Of a stretch of DNA of 64,000 bases, positions 1 through 8,223 are shown piece by piece; position 1 is the first letter of the stretch, and each line of letters opens with the position of its first letter. Under the pieces are notes generated by a model, which searched no databases, was not told where the DNA came from, and was given only the letters and a program-made list of their open reading frames with translations. The position numbers and the translations under genes were made by a program. This stretch comes from Ichthyocystis sparus (lineage in GTDB: Bacteria; Pseudomonadota; Gammaproteobacteria; Burkholderiales; 2013Ark19i), in the NCBI RefSeq assembly GCF_900078755.1, contig NZ_FKIH01000004.1; one strand, written 5' to 3'.

Positions 1-474
1 CGTGCAGGTCTTTCTGTAGTTGATTGCGGTTCTGGTGTTAGGGATTTTATAAAAAGCCAACATCATGATGTGGAAGCAGCTAAGAACGTTATAGGTGATG
101 TTACATCTTGTGATCAGCAGCCAATTAAAGAAAGTATGAACATTGACAAGCCGGTGCGTTCTGGTCAGCAAATTTATTGTAGAGGGGATATTATTGTTTT
201 GAACGTGGCTAGTGCAGGCTCTGAGCTAATTTCCGACGGCAATATTCATATATATGCACCATTGCGTGGCCGAGCTTTAGCTGGAGCTTCTGGTGATGTT
301 TCTTCCATGATATTCACAACTTGTTTTGAAGCGGAGTTGATTGCAATTGCTGGGGTTTATAGGAATTTTGAGGAAGGTATTCCCCCTCGATTGATGTCTA
401 AACCTGTGAAAATCTCACTAGTTCAAAAGGGTCGTGATGGTCACGATATTTCTATTGATGTGCTGACAAATTAA
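1..474 (+). CDS. minC: Septum site-determining protein MinC, C-terminal part (5' end cut by window)
   Basis: The reading frame is open from base 1, so the N-terminal domain lies outside the window. MinC blocks FtsZ polymerisation away from midcell and is recruited to the membrane by MinD. The visible part contains the C-terminal beta-helical MinD-binding and dimerisation domain, with the characteristic VRSGQQIY, DGNIHIYAPLRGRALAG and FEAELIAIAGVYR segments. A GTG at 70 is only an internal codon of the same frame. It is followed 39 bp later by minD, giving the standard minCDE order. Identification is by motif and context. Confidence 0.93.
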   Translation, partial: RAGLSVVDCGSGVRDFIKSQHHDVEAAKNVIGDVTSCDQQPIKESMNIDKPVRSGQQIYCRGDIIVLNVASAGSELISDGNIHIYAPLRGRALAGASGDVSSMIFTTCFEAELIAIAGVYRNFEEGIPPRLMSKPVKISLVQKGRDGHDISIDVLTN

Positions 475-513
475 CTATTTTGAACAATTTTGTTTTGAGA
501 CAAAGGAGATACT

Positions 514-1323
514 GTGGCTCAAGTTGTTGTTATCACTTCGGGAAAAGGTGGTGTTGGTAAGACGACAACCAGTGCGAGTTTTGCTTCTGGCTTGGCAATG
601 AAAGGTCATAAAACTGTCGTTATTGACTTTGACGTTGGGCTGCGCAATCTTGATTTGCTTATGGGTTGTGAGCGTCGTGTGGTTTACGATTTTGTCAATG
701 TTATAAATGGAGAAGCTACACTATTTCAAGCTCTGATTAAGGATAAGTATAGCCCCAATTTACATATACTTCCTGCATCTCAGACGCGTGACAAGGATGC
801 ACTTACGGAGGAGGGTGTTCAGAAAGTTTTGGAAGATCTGTCATCCATGGGGTTTGATTACATAATATGTGATTCCCCCGCTGGTATTGAACATGGTGCT
901 ATTATGGCTCTTCGTTTTGCTGAGGTTGCTGTAATTGTTACCAATCCTGAGATTTCCTCCGTACGTGATTCAGATCGAGTTTTAGGAATTTTACAGGCTA
1001 AAGCCAAAGAAAGTAACGGTGATCCAGTTAAGGAATATCTGTTAGTTACTCGGTACAGTGTGAGGCGTGCTGAATCTGGTGAGATGCTTGCTTTTTCTGA
1101 TGTTCAGGAGATTTTAAGGATTCCTTTAATCGGTGTTATACCTGAGTCAGAAATGGTTCTTCAGGCTTCGAATCAAGGTAAGCCTGTTATTCATATGGCA
1201 GAGCATGATAGTGCCCAGGCATATAGGGATGTGGTCGATCGTTTTTTAGGAGAGGATAGACCTCTTAGGTTTGTTTCCGCTGAGAAACAGGGCTTGTTGA
1301 GAAGAATCTTTGGAGGGAGGTAG
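514..1323 (+). CDS. minD: Septum site-determining ATPase MinD
   Basis: This is a 269-residue ParA/MinD-type ATPase that oscillates on the inner membrane and carries MinC. The deviant Walker A motif KGGVGKTT is at about residues 10-17, the switch I region contains DFDVGLRNLD, and the switch II region contains CDSPAGIE. The C-terminus LLRRIFGGR is the amphipathic membrane-targeting helix typical of MinD. It starts at GTG, preceded by an AAGGAGA ribosome-binding site. It lies between minC and minE with only 2 bp before minE. Confidence 0.97.
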   Translation: MAQVVVITSGKGGVGKTTTSASFASGLAMKGHKTVVIDFDVGLRNLDLLMGCERRVVYDFVNVINGEATLFQALIKDKYSPNLHILPASQTRDKDALTEEGVQKVLEDLSSMGFDYIICDSPAGIEHGAIMALRFAEVAVIVTNPEISSVRDSDRVLGILQAKAKESNGDPVKEYLLVTRYSVRRAESGEMLAFSDVQEILRIPLIGVIPESEMVLQASNQGKPVIHMAEHDSAQAYRDVVDRFLGEDRPLRFVSAEKQGLLRRIFGGR

Positions 1324-1325
1324 CT

Positions 1326-1592
1326 TTGTCTTTATTTGATTTTATATTTCACGGCCGTCAAAAATCAGCGGAAGTTGCTAAGGAAAGGTTGCAGATTATT
1401 TTAGCACACCAAAACGCTGGTGGGCGCAATCATAACTTTTTGCCAGCCCTTCAAAAGGACTTAATCGCCGTGATTTCAAAGTATGTTTCTGTTAGTGATG
1501 AGGATATAAAGGTTGCTCTAGAAAAACAAGGTGACTATGAGGTCATAGAAGTTAACATTATTATCCCAGAAGAAGCTAAGCATGAGCTATGA
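1326..1592 (+). CDS. minE: Cell division topological specificity factor MinE
   Basis: This 88-residue protein stimulates MinD ATPase and drives the Min oscillation that restricts division to midcell. The N-terminal part (SLFDFIFHGRQKSAEVAKERLQ) holds the membrane and MinD-binding segment, and the rest matches the beta-sheet dimer domain (YEVIEVNIIIP). Initiation is at TTG, preceded by GGAGGTAG that overlaps the end of minD, so the two are probably translationally coupled. Its stop overlaps the ruvC start by 4 bp. Confidence 0.95.
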   Translation: MSLFDFIFHGRQKSAEVAKERLQIILAHQNAGGRNHNFLPALQKDLIAVISKYVSVSDEDIKVALEKQGDYEVIEVNIIIPEEAKHEL

Positions 1593-2077
1593 AAGCACGA
1601 ATTCTCGGTTTAGATCCAGGATCACGTTTGACTGGATTTGGGGTAATTGACTGTTTTTCCTATTTTAAATTCCAGTACGTTTCTAGTGGCGTTGTGCGTA
1701 TGACGCAGAAGGTTTTAGCAATTCGTCTCAAAGAACTGTTCGAGGGTGTCAGTACGGTTATCAATACGTTTTCGCCTGATTGGATTTGTGTTGAGAAGGT
1801 GTTTGTTAATGTTAATCCGCGTTCTACTCTTTGCCTAGGGCAAGCAAGAGGTGTTGTTTTGTGTTCTGCTGCCATGTCTGGTTTACCTATAGCGGAGTAT
1901 ACTGCTCTGCAGATTAAAAAGTCTGTTGTGGGAAATGGACATGCTGGAAAGAATCAGGTGCAGTACATGGTTGCATACTTACTTTCTCTGCAAGAAAAAG
2001 TCGGGTCTGATGCATCTGATGCCTTGGCATGTGCAATTTGTTGTTCTCAGCGTATTTTTTCGTCGTCTAAGTTGTAG
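1589..2077 (+). CDS. ruvC: Crossover junction endodeoxyribonuclease RuvC
   Basis: RuvC is the Holliday-junction resolvase that cuts junctions migrated by RuvAB. The 162-residue product has the RNase H-like acidic active site: D9 in LGLDPGSR, E69 in ICVEK, and D141/D144 in SDASDALA. LGQARGVV and KNQVQYMV are further family segments. The ATG overlaps the minE stop (ATGA-type junction). It is slightly shorter than E. coli RuvC because the C-terminal tail is trimmed. Its position directly behind minE is a local fusion of two usually separate clusters. Confidence 0.95.
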   Translation: MKARILGLDPGSRLTGFGVIDCFSYFKFQYVSSGVVRMTQKVLAIRLKELFEGVSTVINTFSPDWICVEKVFVNVNPRSTLCLGQARGVVLCSAAMSGLPIAEYTALQIKKSVVGNGHAGKNQVQYMVAYLLSLQEKVGSDASDALACAICCSQRIFSSSKL

Positions 2078-2087
2078 GTGTTTGGCT

Positions 2088-2681
2088 ATGATAGGTTACT
2101 TAAGTGGTATTTTGGCGGATAAGAGTCCCATACATGTTGTCATTGAATGTAGTGGTGTAGGCTATGACGTTGATATACCTATGTCTACTTTTCATCAGCT
2201 GCCAGATATTGGGCATGTAGTTTTGTTGAGAACCCATTTATCAATTCGCGACGATGCTCATTTGCTCTTCGGATTTTTTACGGAAGAAGAGCGTGTTTTC
2301 TTTAGGCAGATAATTAGGACTAATGGAGTAGGAACTCGTCTTGCATTAGCAATATTGTCAACCATGAGCTTGGGTCAGTTTTCGGCTGCTGTTATGTCTA
2401 AGGATGTGTGTTTTTTAAAGACAGTTCCTGGCGTTGGGTCTAGATTGGCTGAGAGATTAACATTAGAGATGAAGGATTTTTGCTACTCATACAATAACCA
2501 TGAGGACAAGTTGAAAAATGTACCATGCATTGTGAAATCGGCGCTTGGTGACGTACAAAATGCCCTTATATCTTTGGGATATTCAGCTAAGGAGATTGCA
2601 TCCATTATTCCCAAAATTTCCCGTGATGCCAGTGTATCTGATGCTATAAAACTAGCTCTTAAGTATCTTTCTAGCGCATGA
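2088..2681 (+). CDS. ruvA: Holliday junction branch migration protein RuvA
   Basis: This 197-residue protein forms the tetramer that holds the four-way junction for RuvB. The N-terminal OB fold begins MIGYLSGIL and includes VIECSGVGYDV and LRTHLSIRDDAHLLFGF. Two helix-hairpin-helix segments follow (IRTNGVGTRLALAIL and LKTVPGVGSRLAERLTLEMKD), and the C-terminal RuvB-binding domain is at about 150-195. The frame is open upstream into ruvC, but ATG 2088 matches the family N-terminus. It is separated from ruvC by 10 bp and from ruvB by 4 bp. Confidence 0.95.
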   Translation: MIGYLSGILADKSPIHVVIECSGVGYDVDIPMSTFHQLPDIGHVVLLRTHLSIRDDAHLLFGFFTEEERVFFRQIIRTNGVGTRLALAILSTMSLGQFSAAVMSKDVCFLKTVPGVGSRLAERLTLEMKDFCYSYNNHEDKLKNVPCIVKSALGDVQNALISLGYSAKEIASIIPKISRDASVSDAIKLALKYLSSA

Positions 2682-2685
2682 TGCC

Positions 2686-3693
2686 ATGATAGAGATCGAT
2701 CGTCTTGTTACTCCCAAATGCAATAATGAAAGCGACGATTCGCTAGAGCATGCACTGCGCCCAAGAAGTTTATCTGAGTATGTTGGTCAAACAGCTATTT
2801 CGGAGCAACTGTCAATTTTTATGCAAGCTGCTAAGCAAAGGCAAGAGTCTTTGGATCATGTTTTGTTATTTGGCCCTCCAGGATTAGGAAAGACAACCTT
2901 GGCAGCTATTATCGCTCGTGAAATGGGAGTAAACCTAAGACAGACTTCGGGTCCGGTCATAGAAAAATCTGGTGATTTAGCTGCAATTTTGACAAATATA
3001 GAAAGAGGCGATGTTGTTTTCATAGATGAAATACATCGATTATCACCTTCTGTTGAGGAAATTTTGTACCCTGCCCTTGAGGATTACAGGTTAGATATCC
3101 TTATTGGTGAAGGTCCTAGTGCACGTTCGGTGCGATTGGATTTGGTCCCGTTTACTTTAGTTGCAGCTACTACTAGAGCTGGAATGCTAACTAATCCCCT
3201 TAGGGATAGGTTTGGCATAGTTTTTCGGTTATTATTTTACTCTAGTGATGACCTTACTCTCATAGTAAAGCGTTCGGCCAAGCTGTTAGGAGTTGAGGTT
3301 GATGATCGTGCTGCCTTTGAGATTGCTCGTCGCTCACGAGGTACTCCAAGGATAGCTAATCGTCTATTGCGTAGGGTTAGGGATTTTGCCGAAGTTAAGG
3401 CTGATGGCTGTATTGCATATGATGTAGCATGTTCGGCATTGAAGATGTTACAGGTTAATAAGTTTGGACTAGACCATAACGATTTAAGATTTCTGAGATC
3501 AATTCATGATTACTTCAATAATGGTCCAGTTGGTTTGGAAAGTATTGCTGCTGCTTTGGGTGAATCTGTGGATACTATAGAAGATGTGATAGAGCCATTT
3601 CTAATTCAGCAAGGATTTGTGCAAAGAACTGCTCGTGGTAGGGTGCTTTTACCCAAGTCACATAGTTGTATAGAAGAATCTTCCGACTTTTAA
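2686..3693 (+). CDS. ruvB: Holliday junction branch migration helicase RuvB
   Basis: This 335-residue AAA+ motor pumps DNA through the RuvA-junction complex. The N-terminal region has the family segment LRPRSLSEYVGQ. Walker A is FGPPGLGKTTLA at about residues 66-77 and Walker B is VVFIDEIHRL. AATTRAGMLTNPLRDRFG is the sensor 1/arginine-finger region, and the C-terminal winged helix ends in FVQRTARGRVL. Together with ruvC and ruvA it forms a compact operon. Confidence 0.97.
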   Translation: MIEIDRLVTPKCNNESDDSLEHALRPRSLSEYVGQTAISEQLSIFMQAAKQRQESLDHVLLFGPPGLGKTTLAAIIAREMGVNLRQTSGPVIEKSGDLAAILTNIERGDVVFIDEIHRLSPSVEEILYPALEDYRLDILIGEGPSARSVRLDLVPFTLVAATTRAGMLTNPLRDRFGIVFRLLFYSSDDLTLIVKRSAKLLGVEVDDRAAFEIARRSRGTPRIANRLLRRVRDFAEVKADGCIAYDVACSALKMLQVNKFGLDHNDLRFLRSIHDYFNNGPVGLESIAAALGESVDTIEDVIEPFLIQQGFVQRTARGRVLLPKSHSCIEESSDF

Positions 3694-3711
3694 AGAGAAA
3701 GGTTAGGGGAC

Positions 3712-4416
3712 ATGTCAGTTATTGAGGTAGTGCAATCAGCAACTTTAGTAACTAAGGTTGTTTTATTTATGTTATTCGTTATGTCTATTTTTTCATGGGC
3801 TGTAATTTTGTCAGAGTATGTTGTTTTAAGACGTCTCATTTTTCATGTTACAGCAATAAATCGTAGAATTAGTGGGTTCTCTAGTGTTCTAGATATAGGA
3901 GATTACCTAAAAAAATGTGTCTTACTTTCAGTATTTATATACATATTCGAACGAAGTGAAAGAATTTGTAAAAAGGCTTTTTCTAATCAACAGCCTTTAT
4001 TACCATCAGAGATTATGATGCCCATTCGTATTTGTGCCGATGATGAGGTATCAAAATATGTCAGTACCATTGGGCCTCATGTTTCGTACTTGGGGATGAT
4101 TGGTTCTGTTGCGCCATATATAGGATTGTTAGGAACTGTTTGGGGCATTGTAAGCGCTTTTCATGGATTTGCTGATCTATCAAGAGTAACGTTATCTCAG
4201 GTGGCTCCTGACATATCTGAGGCATTAATATCAACTGCTGCTAGTCTTGTTGTTGCAATCCCGGCTGTTATTGCATATAGCAGGTTGAATTTACTTGTGG
4301 ATGAGTTGGCACGTGCCGTTTGTGACTTCAAAGAGTATTTTTTGTTGCAATTATACACTCACTTAATATCTGGAGAATATGTGTGTTGGGAAGAACAAGA
4401 CAAAGGGAGACTGTAG
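3712..4416 (+). CDS. tolQ: Tol-Pal system inner-membrane protein TolQ
   Basis: TolQ is the proton-channel subunit that with TolR energises TolA for outer-membrane constriction during division. The 234-residue protein has three predicted membrane helices: one near residues 15-40 and two in the C-terminal half (GMIGSVAPYIGLLGTVWGIVSAF and ISTAASLVVAIPAVIAYSRL). These are the MotA/TolQ/ExbB proton-channel family signatures. The start follows an AAAGGTTAGGGG-like ribosome-binding region. The thioesterase gene ybgC that often precedes tolQ is absent; ruvB is directly upstream. Confidence 0.95.
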   Translation: MSVIEVVQSATLVTKVVLFMLFVMSIFSWAVILSEYVVLRRLIFHVTAINRRISGFSSVLDIGDYLKKCVLLSVFIYIFERSERICKKAFSNQQPLLPSEIMMPIRICADDEVSKYVSTIGPHVSYLGMIGSVAPYIGLLGTVWGIVSAFHGFADLSRVTLSQVAPDISEALISTAASLVVAIPAVIAYSRLNLLVDELARAVCDFKEYFLLQLYTHLISGEYVCWEEQDKGRL

Positions 4417-4802
4417 TACAGCTCAACATTATCCCATTGATTGATGTTATGCTGGTCCTACTAGCAGTATTTATGATAACAGCCCCAATTATGAATGTGT
4501 CAGACATTAGTCTACCATCAGTATCTGGCGGGCGTGCTTCACCTTCGCATAGATTCTTGTCTATTAAGTTGAGTTTAGATGGCATCCGCTTTTCTGATTC
4601 AAACAAGGCAGTGGATCGGTCTGTTACGGCCTCCGAGCTAAGAGGAGAACTATCATACTACAGTAATCCTGGGTCGACAGATGTATCTATCCTAGCAGAT
4701 GAAAAAATACCGTACGGTCAAGTCATGGGCATATTTTCTATGCTTCGTTCATTGGGATTTGTTAATCTAAGCCTTGTAGTTCAGGATGAAGTTCGAACTT
4801 AA
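4383..4802 (+). CDS. tolR: Tol-Pal system protein TolR
   Basis: This 139-residue ExbD/TolR-family protein has one transmembrane helix near the N-terminus (IIPLIDVMLVLLAVFMITAP), with the conserved proton-carrying Asp in LIDVMLVLL. The periplasmic domain ends in FSMLRSLGFVNLSLVV. The best start is GTG 4383, with GGAG at 4372-4375. This makes the gene overlap the last 34 bp of tolQ, which is more than usual; TTG 4386 is the next option. It works with TolQ and TolA. Confidence 0.92.
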   Translation: MLGRTRQRETVVQLNIIPLIDVMLVLLAVFMITAPIMNVSDISLPSVSGGRASPSHRFLSIKLSLDGIRFSDSNKAVDRSVTASELRGELSYYSNPGSTDVSILADEKIPYGQVMGIFSMLRSLGFVNLSLVVQDEVRT

Positions 4803-4816
4803 TTCTAGGCAGACAG

Positions 4817-5599
4817 ATGCTTAAAAAATTTTTTGTCTTGTCACTTTTTATTCATGTGGTTCTGTTTTTGCTATTGATGATTTTTGCTTCCCAAGGAGCA
4901 TCTACTAATAAAATTGGTGCTCCCATTAATGTAGCAATGAGGACATCAGCTTCGTATCTTAATAATGAACATGGTCATTTGCCAGATAAATCTGAAGACA
5001 CTTATTCACGTGATGATATTGTTGCCAAACAACACCCAGCAGCAAGTGCCGTAAAGGAGATGGCGGTTAAACCTGAAGAAAAAAAGACAAAAAAAGTAAT
5101 GCACGTGGATAATAACAAAAAACAAAAAGCAGTTGAACACAATGCATATAAAAAAAATGATTCCGTAACAAATACAAAGAAGAAGATAATTTCTATTTCT
5201 CATAAAAGAATTATGGAGAGCTTGTTGGCAGAGAAAAATAAGGTCGAACACGAGAGGAGAGAACAGTACCTTAGTAAACAATTAGAAAATCAATCTGGTT
5301 CTACAATAGCTGGTGTCATAGCTCGTAGGCAATATCTTAATGATATTCGTAACAAGATATATGCTGGAGTTTTTTCATCTACTTCGTTTTCTTCTGCCCT
5401 GGAGACTGTAGTAAAGCTTGTTCAAGACCATAGTGGCAGGGTTATGTCAGTCAGCATAATCAAGAAAAGTGGCAATGATACCTATGATAGGCAGGTAGTT
5501 TCCGCTGTCTATAGAGGTAGCCCACTTCCGTTACCTAAGCATGCAGATATGTTTCAAGACGCTATCATCATGAAATTTAGCCCTCAAAGGAAACTTTAA
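4817..5599 (+). CDS. tolA: Tol-Pal system periplasm-spanning protein TolA
   Basis: The 260-residue protein has an N-terminal anchor helix (FFVLSLFIHVVLFLLLMIFA). A long Lys/Glu-rich region follows (about residues 50-160) with runs such as KPEEKKTKKV and NNKKQKAVEH, consistent with the extended helical TolA-II domain. A C-terminal TonB/TolA-like domain contains VVKLVQDHSGRVMSVSIIKKSGNDTYDRQVVSAV. It is shorter than E. coli TolA (421 aa) because the middle domain is short. It connects TolQR in the inner membrane with TolB and Pal. Confidence 0.92.
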   Translation: MLKKFFVLSLFIHVVLFLLLMIFASQGASTNKIGAPINVAMRTSASYLNNEHGHLPDKSEDTYSRDDIVAKQHPAASAVKEMAVKPEEKKTKKVMHVDNNKKQKAVEHNAYKKNDSVTNTKKKIISISHKRIMESLLAEKNKVEHERREQYLSKQLENQSGSTIAGVIARRQYLNDIRNKIYAGVFSSTSFSSALETVVKLVQDHSGRVMSVSIIKKSGNDTYDRQVVSAVYRGSPLPLPKHADMFQDAIIMKFSPQRKL

Positions 5600-5616
5600 A
5601 AAATTATGGGTTCTAT

Positions 5617-6888
5617 ATGAGACAGTTTATTGTATTTTTCTTATTTATGTTATTGAAAGTTCCGGTTTTTTGTAATTCTCAACCTGTAGACATAGATATA
5701 AGCGGCGGTGCAAAGATTGTAGTTAATCTTTTATTGCCCCCATTTCAGAATGTTAATTCTTTAACTGTTGATCCTAGAAGTATTATTATCGATGATCTGG
5801 AGAGGAGCGGGTTTTTTCGTGTTGCACAGGTCAAACTTAAAACTACTGGAATTAAAGATACTGTAGATTCCAATGCCTGGAAGTCTCGAGGTTTTGATGC
5901 ATTAGTTCGTGCGGTTGTGAGAGTTATTGGGCTAGGACATTTAGAGATAGATTTTACAATCTACGATGTTAATCAAGGTAAGTACCTGGTTAGTAAAGCC
6001 TTTATTTTTTTAGATAATCAAGTAGATAAAGTATCACATCTAATATCTGATCAAATTTATAAAGCTTTTTTGGGAGTTGATGGCTATTTTAGCAGTAGTT
6101 TTGCATATATTCTTGAAAAAAATGGATTGTATGAGTTGCATACATCTGATTTAAATGGGAAAAATGACAAGATTTGGGTTAAGTCTTCCGATCCTCTTCT
6201 ATCACCAAAGTGGTCTCCAGATAATGGTAAGTTGGCATTTGTATCTCTTGAGAAAAAAAAGCCTGTGATTGATGTTTTGGACATGACAAGAGGAACGAGA
6301 TTTGTTTTGGCCAATTACAAGGGAAGTAACTCATCTCCTACGTGGTTTCCGGATGGAAAACATTTATTAGTCGTTCTTGCTAAGGATGGATTTTCTGGAA
6401 TCTATTCTATTGCTAGTAATGGTAGTGAGCCAAGCACTGTTATCTATTCCCGTAGTATTGATACAGAACCGGTATACTCTCATGATGGTAAATATATCTT
6501 TTTTACCTCAGATAGAGGTGGCTCACCGCAAATTTATCGTTACACAATTAATACCAAGAGTATTGAGCGCGTAACCTTTGACGGTGGATATAATGTTTCT
6601 CCTGTAGTTAGTCCAGATGGACATTATCTAGCATACATTGGCAAACTGGATGGAAAAGGTTATGTTGTGATGTTGATGGATCTTTTGACAAATGAGTTTT
6701 GGCCATTGACATCAGGTCCATATGATGAGTCTCCTAGTTTTTCGCCCAATGGTCAGCTGGTGATGTATGCTTATAACATGGGTAGTGCTATACGTATTGT
6801 TTCTTTGCTTGGAAAAGGTCACTACGAGATGCACTTTCCTGACCAAAAAGTGATTACACCAGTTTGGGGTAATCAAGTTGATAGATAG
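5617..6888 (+). CDS. tolB: Tol-Pal system beta-propeller protein TolB
   Basis: This 423-residue periplasmic protein has an N-terminal signal peptide (hydrophobic stretch FIVFFLFMLLKVPVFC). An alpha/beta domain follows, then a six-bladed propeller made of repeated segments of the type SPKWSPDNGKLAFVS, SPTWFPDGKHLLVV, EPVYSHDGKYIFFTSDRGG and SPSFSPNGQLVMYA. TolB binds Pal and is released by TolA. It lies 17 bp after tolA and 9 bp before pal. Confidence 0.96.
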   Translation: MRQFIVFFLFMLLKVPVFCNSQPVDIDISGGAKIVVNLLLPPFQNVNSLTVDPRSIIIDDLERSGFFRVAQVKLKTTGIKDTVDSNAWKSRGFDALVRAVVRVIGLGHLEIDFTIYDVNQGKYLVSKAFIFLDNQVDKVSHLISDQIYKAFLGVDGYFSSSFAYILEKNGLYELHTSDLNGKNDKIWVKSSDPLLSPKWSPDNGKLAFVSLEKKKPVIDVLDMTRGTRFVLANYKGSNSSPTWFPDGKHLLVVLAKDGFSGIYSIASNGSEPSTVIYSRSIDTEPVYSHDGKYIFFTSDRGGSPQIYRYTINTKSIERVTFDGGYNVSPVVSPDGHYLAYIGKLDGKGYVVMLMDLLTNEFWPLTSGPYDESPSFSPNGQLVMYAYNMGSAIRIVSLLGKGHYEMHFPDQKVITPVWGNQVDR

Positions 6889-6897
6889 GTTGAGAGA

Positions 6898-7455
6898 ATG
6901 AAAAAGGTCGGTGGATTATTTTTGGTGTTTTTATTGGCGGGGTGTGCAACTAGTGTTTATGATAATAAAGCAGATAGTTACGGCTCTAATAATATGAGGA
7001 ACAGGTCCTCCGATGTTAATTCGGATAATTATGCGCCGATTCAGTCTATACCGCTGGACAGTAAGTCTGTGTCTACCTCTGAATCGAATTTTGATAGTGG
7101 TGGTGAGGAACTGTCAGGCAGAAATATTTATTTTGCTTTTGATAGTTTTACAGTAGATCCAAAGTACCAAAAGGTTGTATTGGACGCTGTAGCTCACCTA
7201 AGGGATAATCCTGAGGATAGCGTTCGTATTATTGGTAATACTGATGAGAGGGGAAGCAGGGGATATAATTTGGCGCTTGGACAGAAGCGGGCTGAAGTTG
7301 TTCGCCAAGCTTTTATTTCCATGGGTGTAGAGTCGTCTCGTGTTGAAGCCGTGAGTTTTGGTAAGGAAAAGCCTAAAGCTATGGGACACGACGATGCGTC
7401 CTGGGCAGTAAATAGGAGGAGTGATCTCCTATACAAAAGTCTTGGGGAGTTTTGA
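6898..7455 (+). CDS. pal: Peptidoglycan-associated lipoprotein Pal
   Basis: The 185-residue lipoprotein has a signal peptide ending in LLAGC (lipobox). A low-complexity Ser/Asn-rich linker to about residue 75 is followed by an OmpA-like peptidoglycan-binding domain: IYFAFDSFTVD, IIGNTDERGSRGYNLALGQKRAEVV, and a C-terminal NRRSDLLY. It anchors the outer membrane to the cell wall and is the terminal partner of the Tol system. Its TGA stop overlaps the cpoB ATG. Confidence 0.97.
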   Translation: MKKVGGLFLVFLLAGCATSVYDNKADSYGSNNMRNRSSDVNSDNYAPIQSIPLDSKSVSTSESNFDSGGEELSGRNIYFAFDSFTVDPKYQKVVLDAVAHLRDNPEDSVRIIGNTDERGSRGYNLALGQKRAEVVRQAFISMGVESSRVEAVSFGKEKPKAMGHDDASWAVNRRSDLLYKSLGEF

Positions 7456-8210
7456 TGAACTACAAGTCATTGTTGGTACTTGTATTTATTCTTGTATGCG
7501 ATCGTGGTTGGGCTGATTTTGGTGATTTGCCTTGCTCCAGTAGGGTAGGAGAATTAGAGACAAAAGTAGATCATAGTGATGAAGAGATTAGACGTATGTC
7601 TTCACGTTTAGATCGGATCCAGCTTGACTTGGTTAATAGTAAGCAAGAACTACTAGGAGAATATAGGAAGTTGTTTGGGCAGTTGTCGGATTTGCAAAGG
7701 CAGATTTTACAGCTTAACTTATCCCGTAGGAAGCATGATCGAGAGTCTTTACCATCACCTAATGTAGTTTATCATTCTGAGAATGTTGGCGCTGGCAATA
7801 GCAAGTATGTTGGAGCTAAGTCCGACGGAGGCGTAGACTCCTCGCTTGGTCTGGATGAGTATGAAGAGGCACTTAAGACCTTGCGAGCTGGTCACTACAG
7901 GGAAGCGTTGACTTTGTTTCAGGAGCTTAAATCAAAGGCACCACTCAAATTACCACTTCAGGGTGATTTGAGTTATTGGATAGGAACTGCTTACTACCTT
8001 TTGGGTGATTACAGAAATGCCATTGAATTTTTTACTCAAGTTTATGAACTATGGCCGCGTAATGATCATGCTTCGGATGCGTTATTCAATATAATTAATA
8101 GCTATTATCAAACTGATCAGAGGTCTGCAGCAAAATCAGCAGAGGAAATTTTGCTTAAAAATTATCCTCGTTCCTCTGCCGCAAAGTCATTGTCAAAATC
8201 TACTTATTAG
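7455..8210 (+). CDS. cpoB: Cell division coordinator CpoB (YbgF)
   Basis: The protein of about 251 residues has a signal peptide (LLVLVFILVCDRGWA). An N-terminal coiled coil (about residues 35-95, heptad-like ELETKVDHSDEEIRRMSSRLDR) follows, then TPR repeats in the C-terminal half (YEEALKTLRAGHYREALTLFQEL, DLSYWIGTAYYLLGDYRNAIEFFTQVYELWP). CpoB links PBP1B activity with Tol-Pal constriction. ATG 7455, in a 1-bp overlap with the pal stop, is preferred over TTG 7452. Confidence 0.92.
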   Translation: MNYKSLLVLVFILVCDRGWADFGDLPCSSRVGELETKVDHSDEEIRRMSSRLDRIQLDLVNSKQELLGEYRKLFGQLSDLQRQILQLNLSRRKHDRESLPSPNVVYHSENVGAGNSKYVGAKSDGGVDSSLGLDEYEEALKTLRAGHYREALTLFQELKSKAPLKLPLQGDLSYWIGTAYYLLGDYRNAIEFFTQVYELWPRNDHASDALFNIINSYYQTDQRSAAKSAEEILLKNYPRSSAAKSLSKSTY

Positions 8211-8223
8211 GAATTAATGGGCG

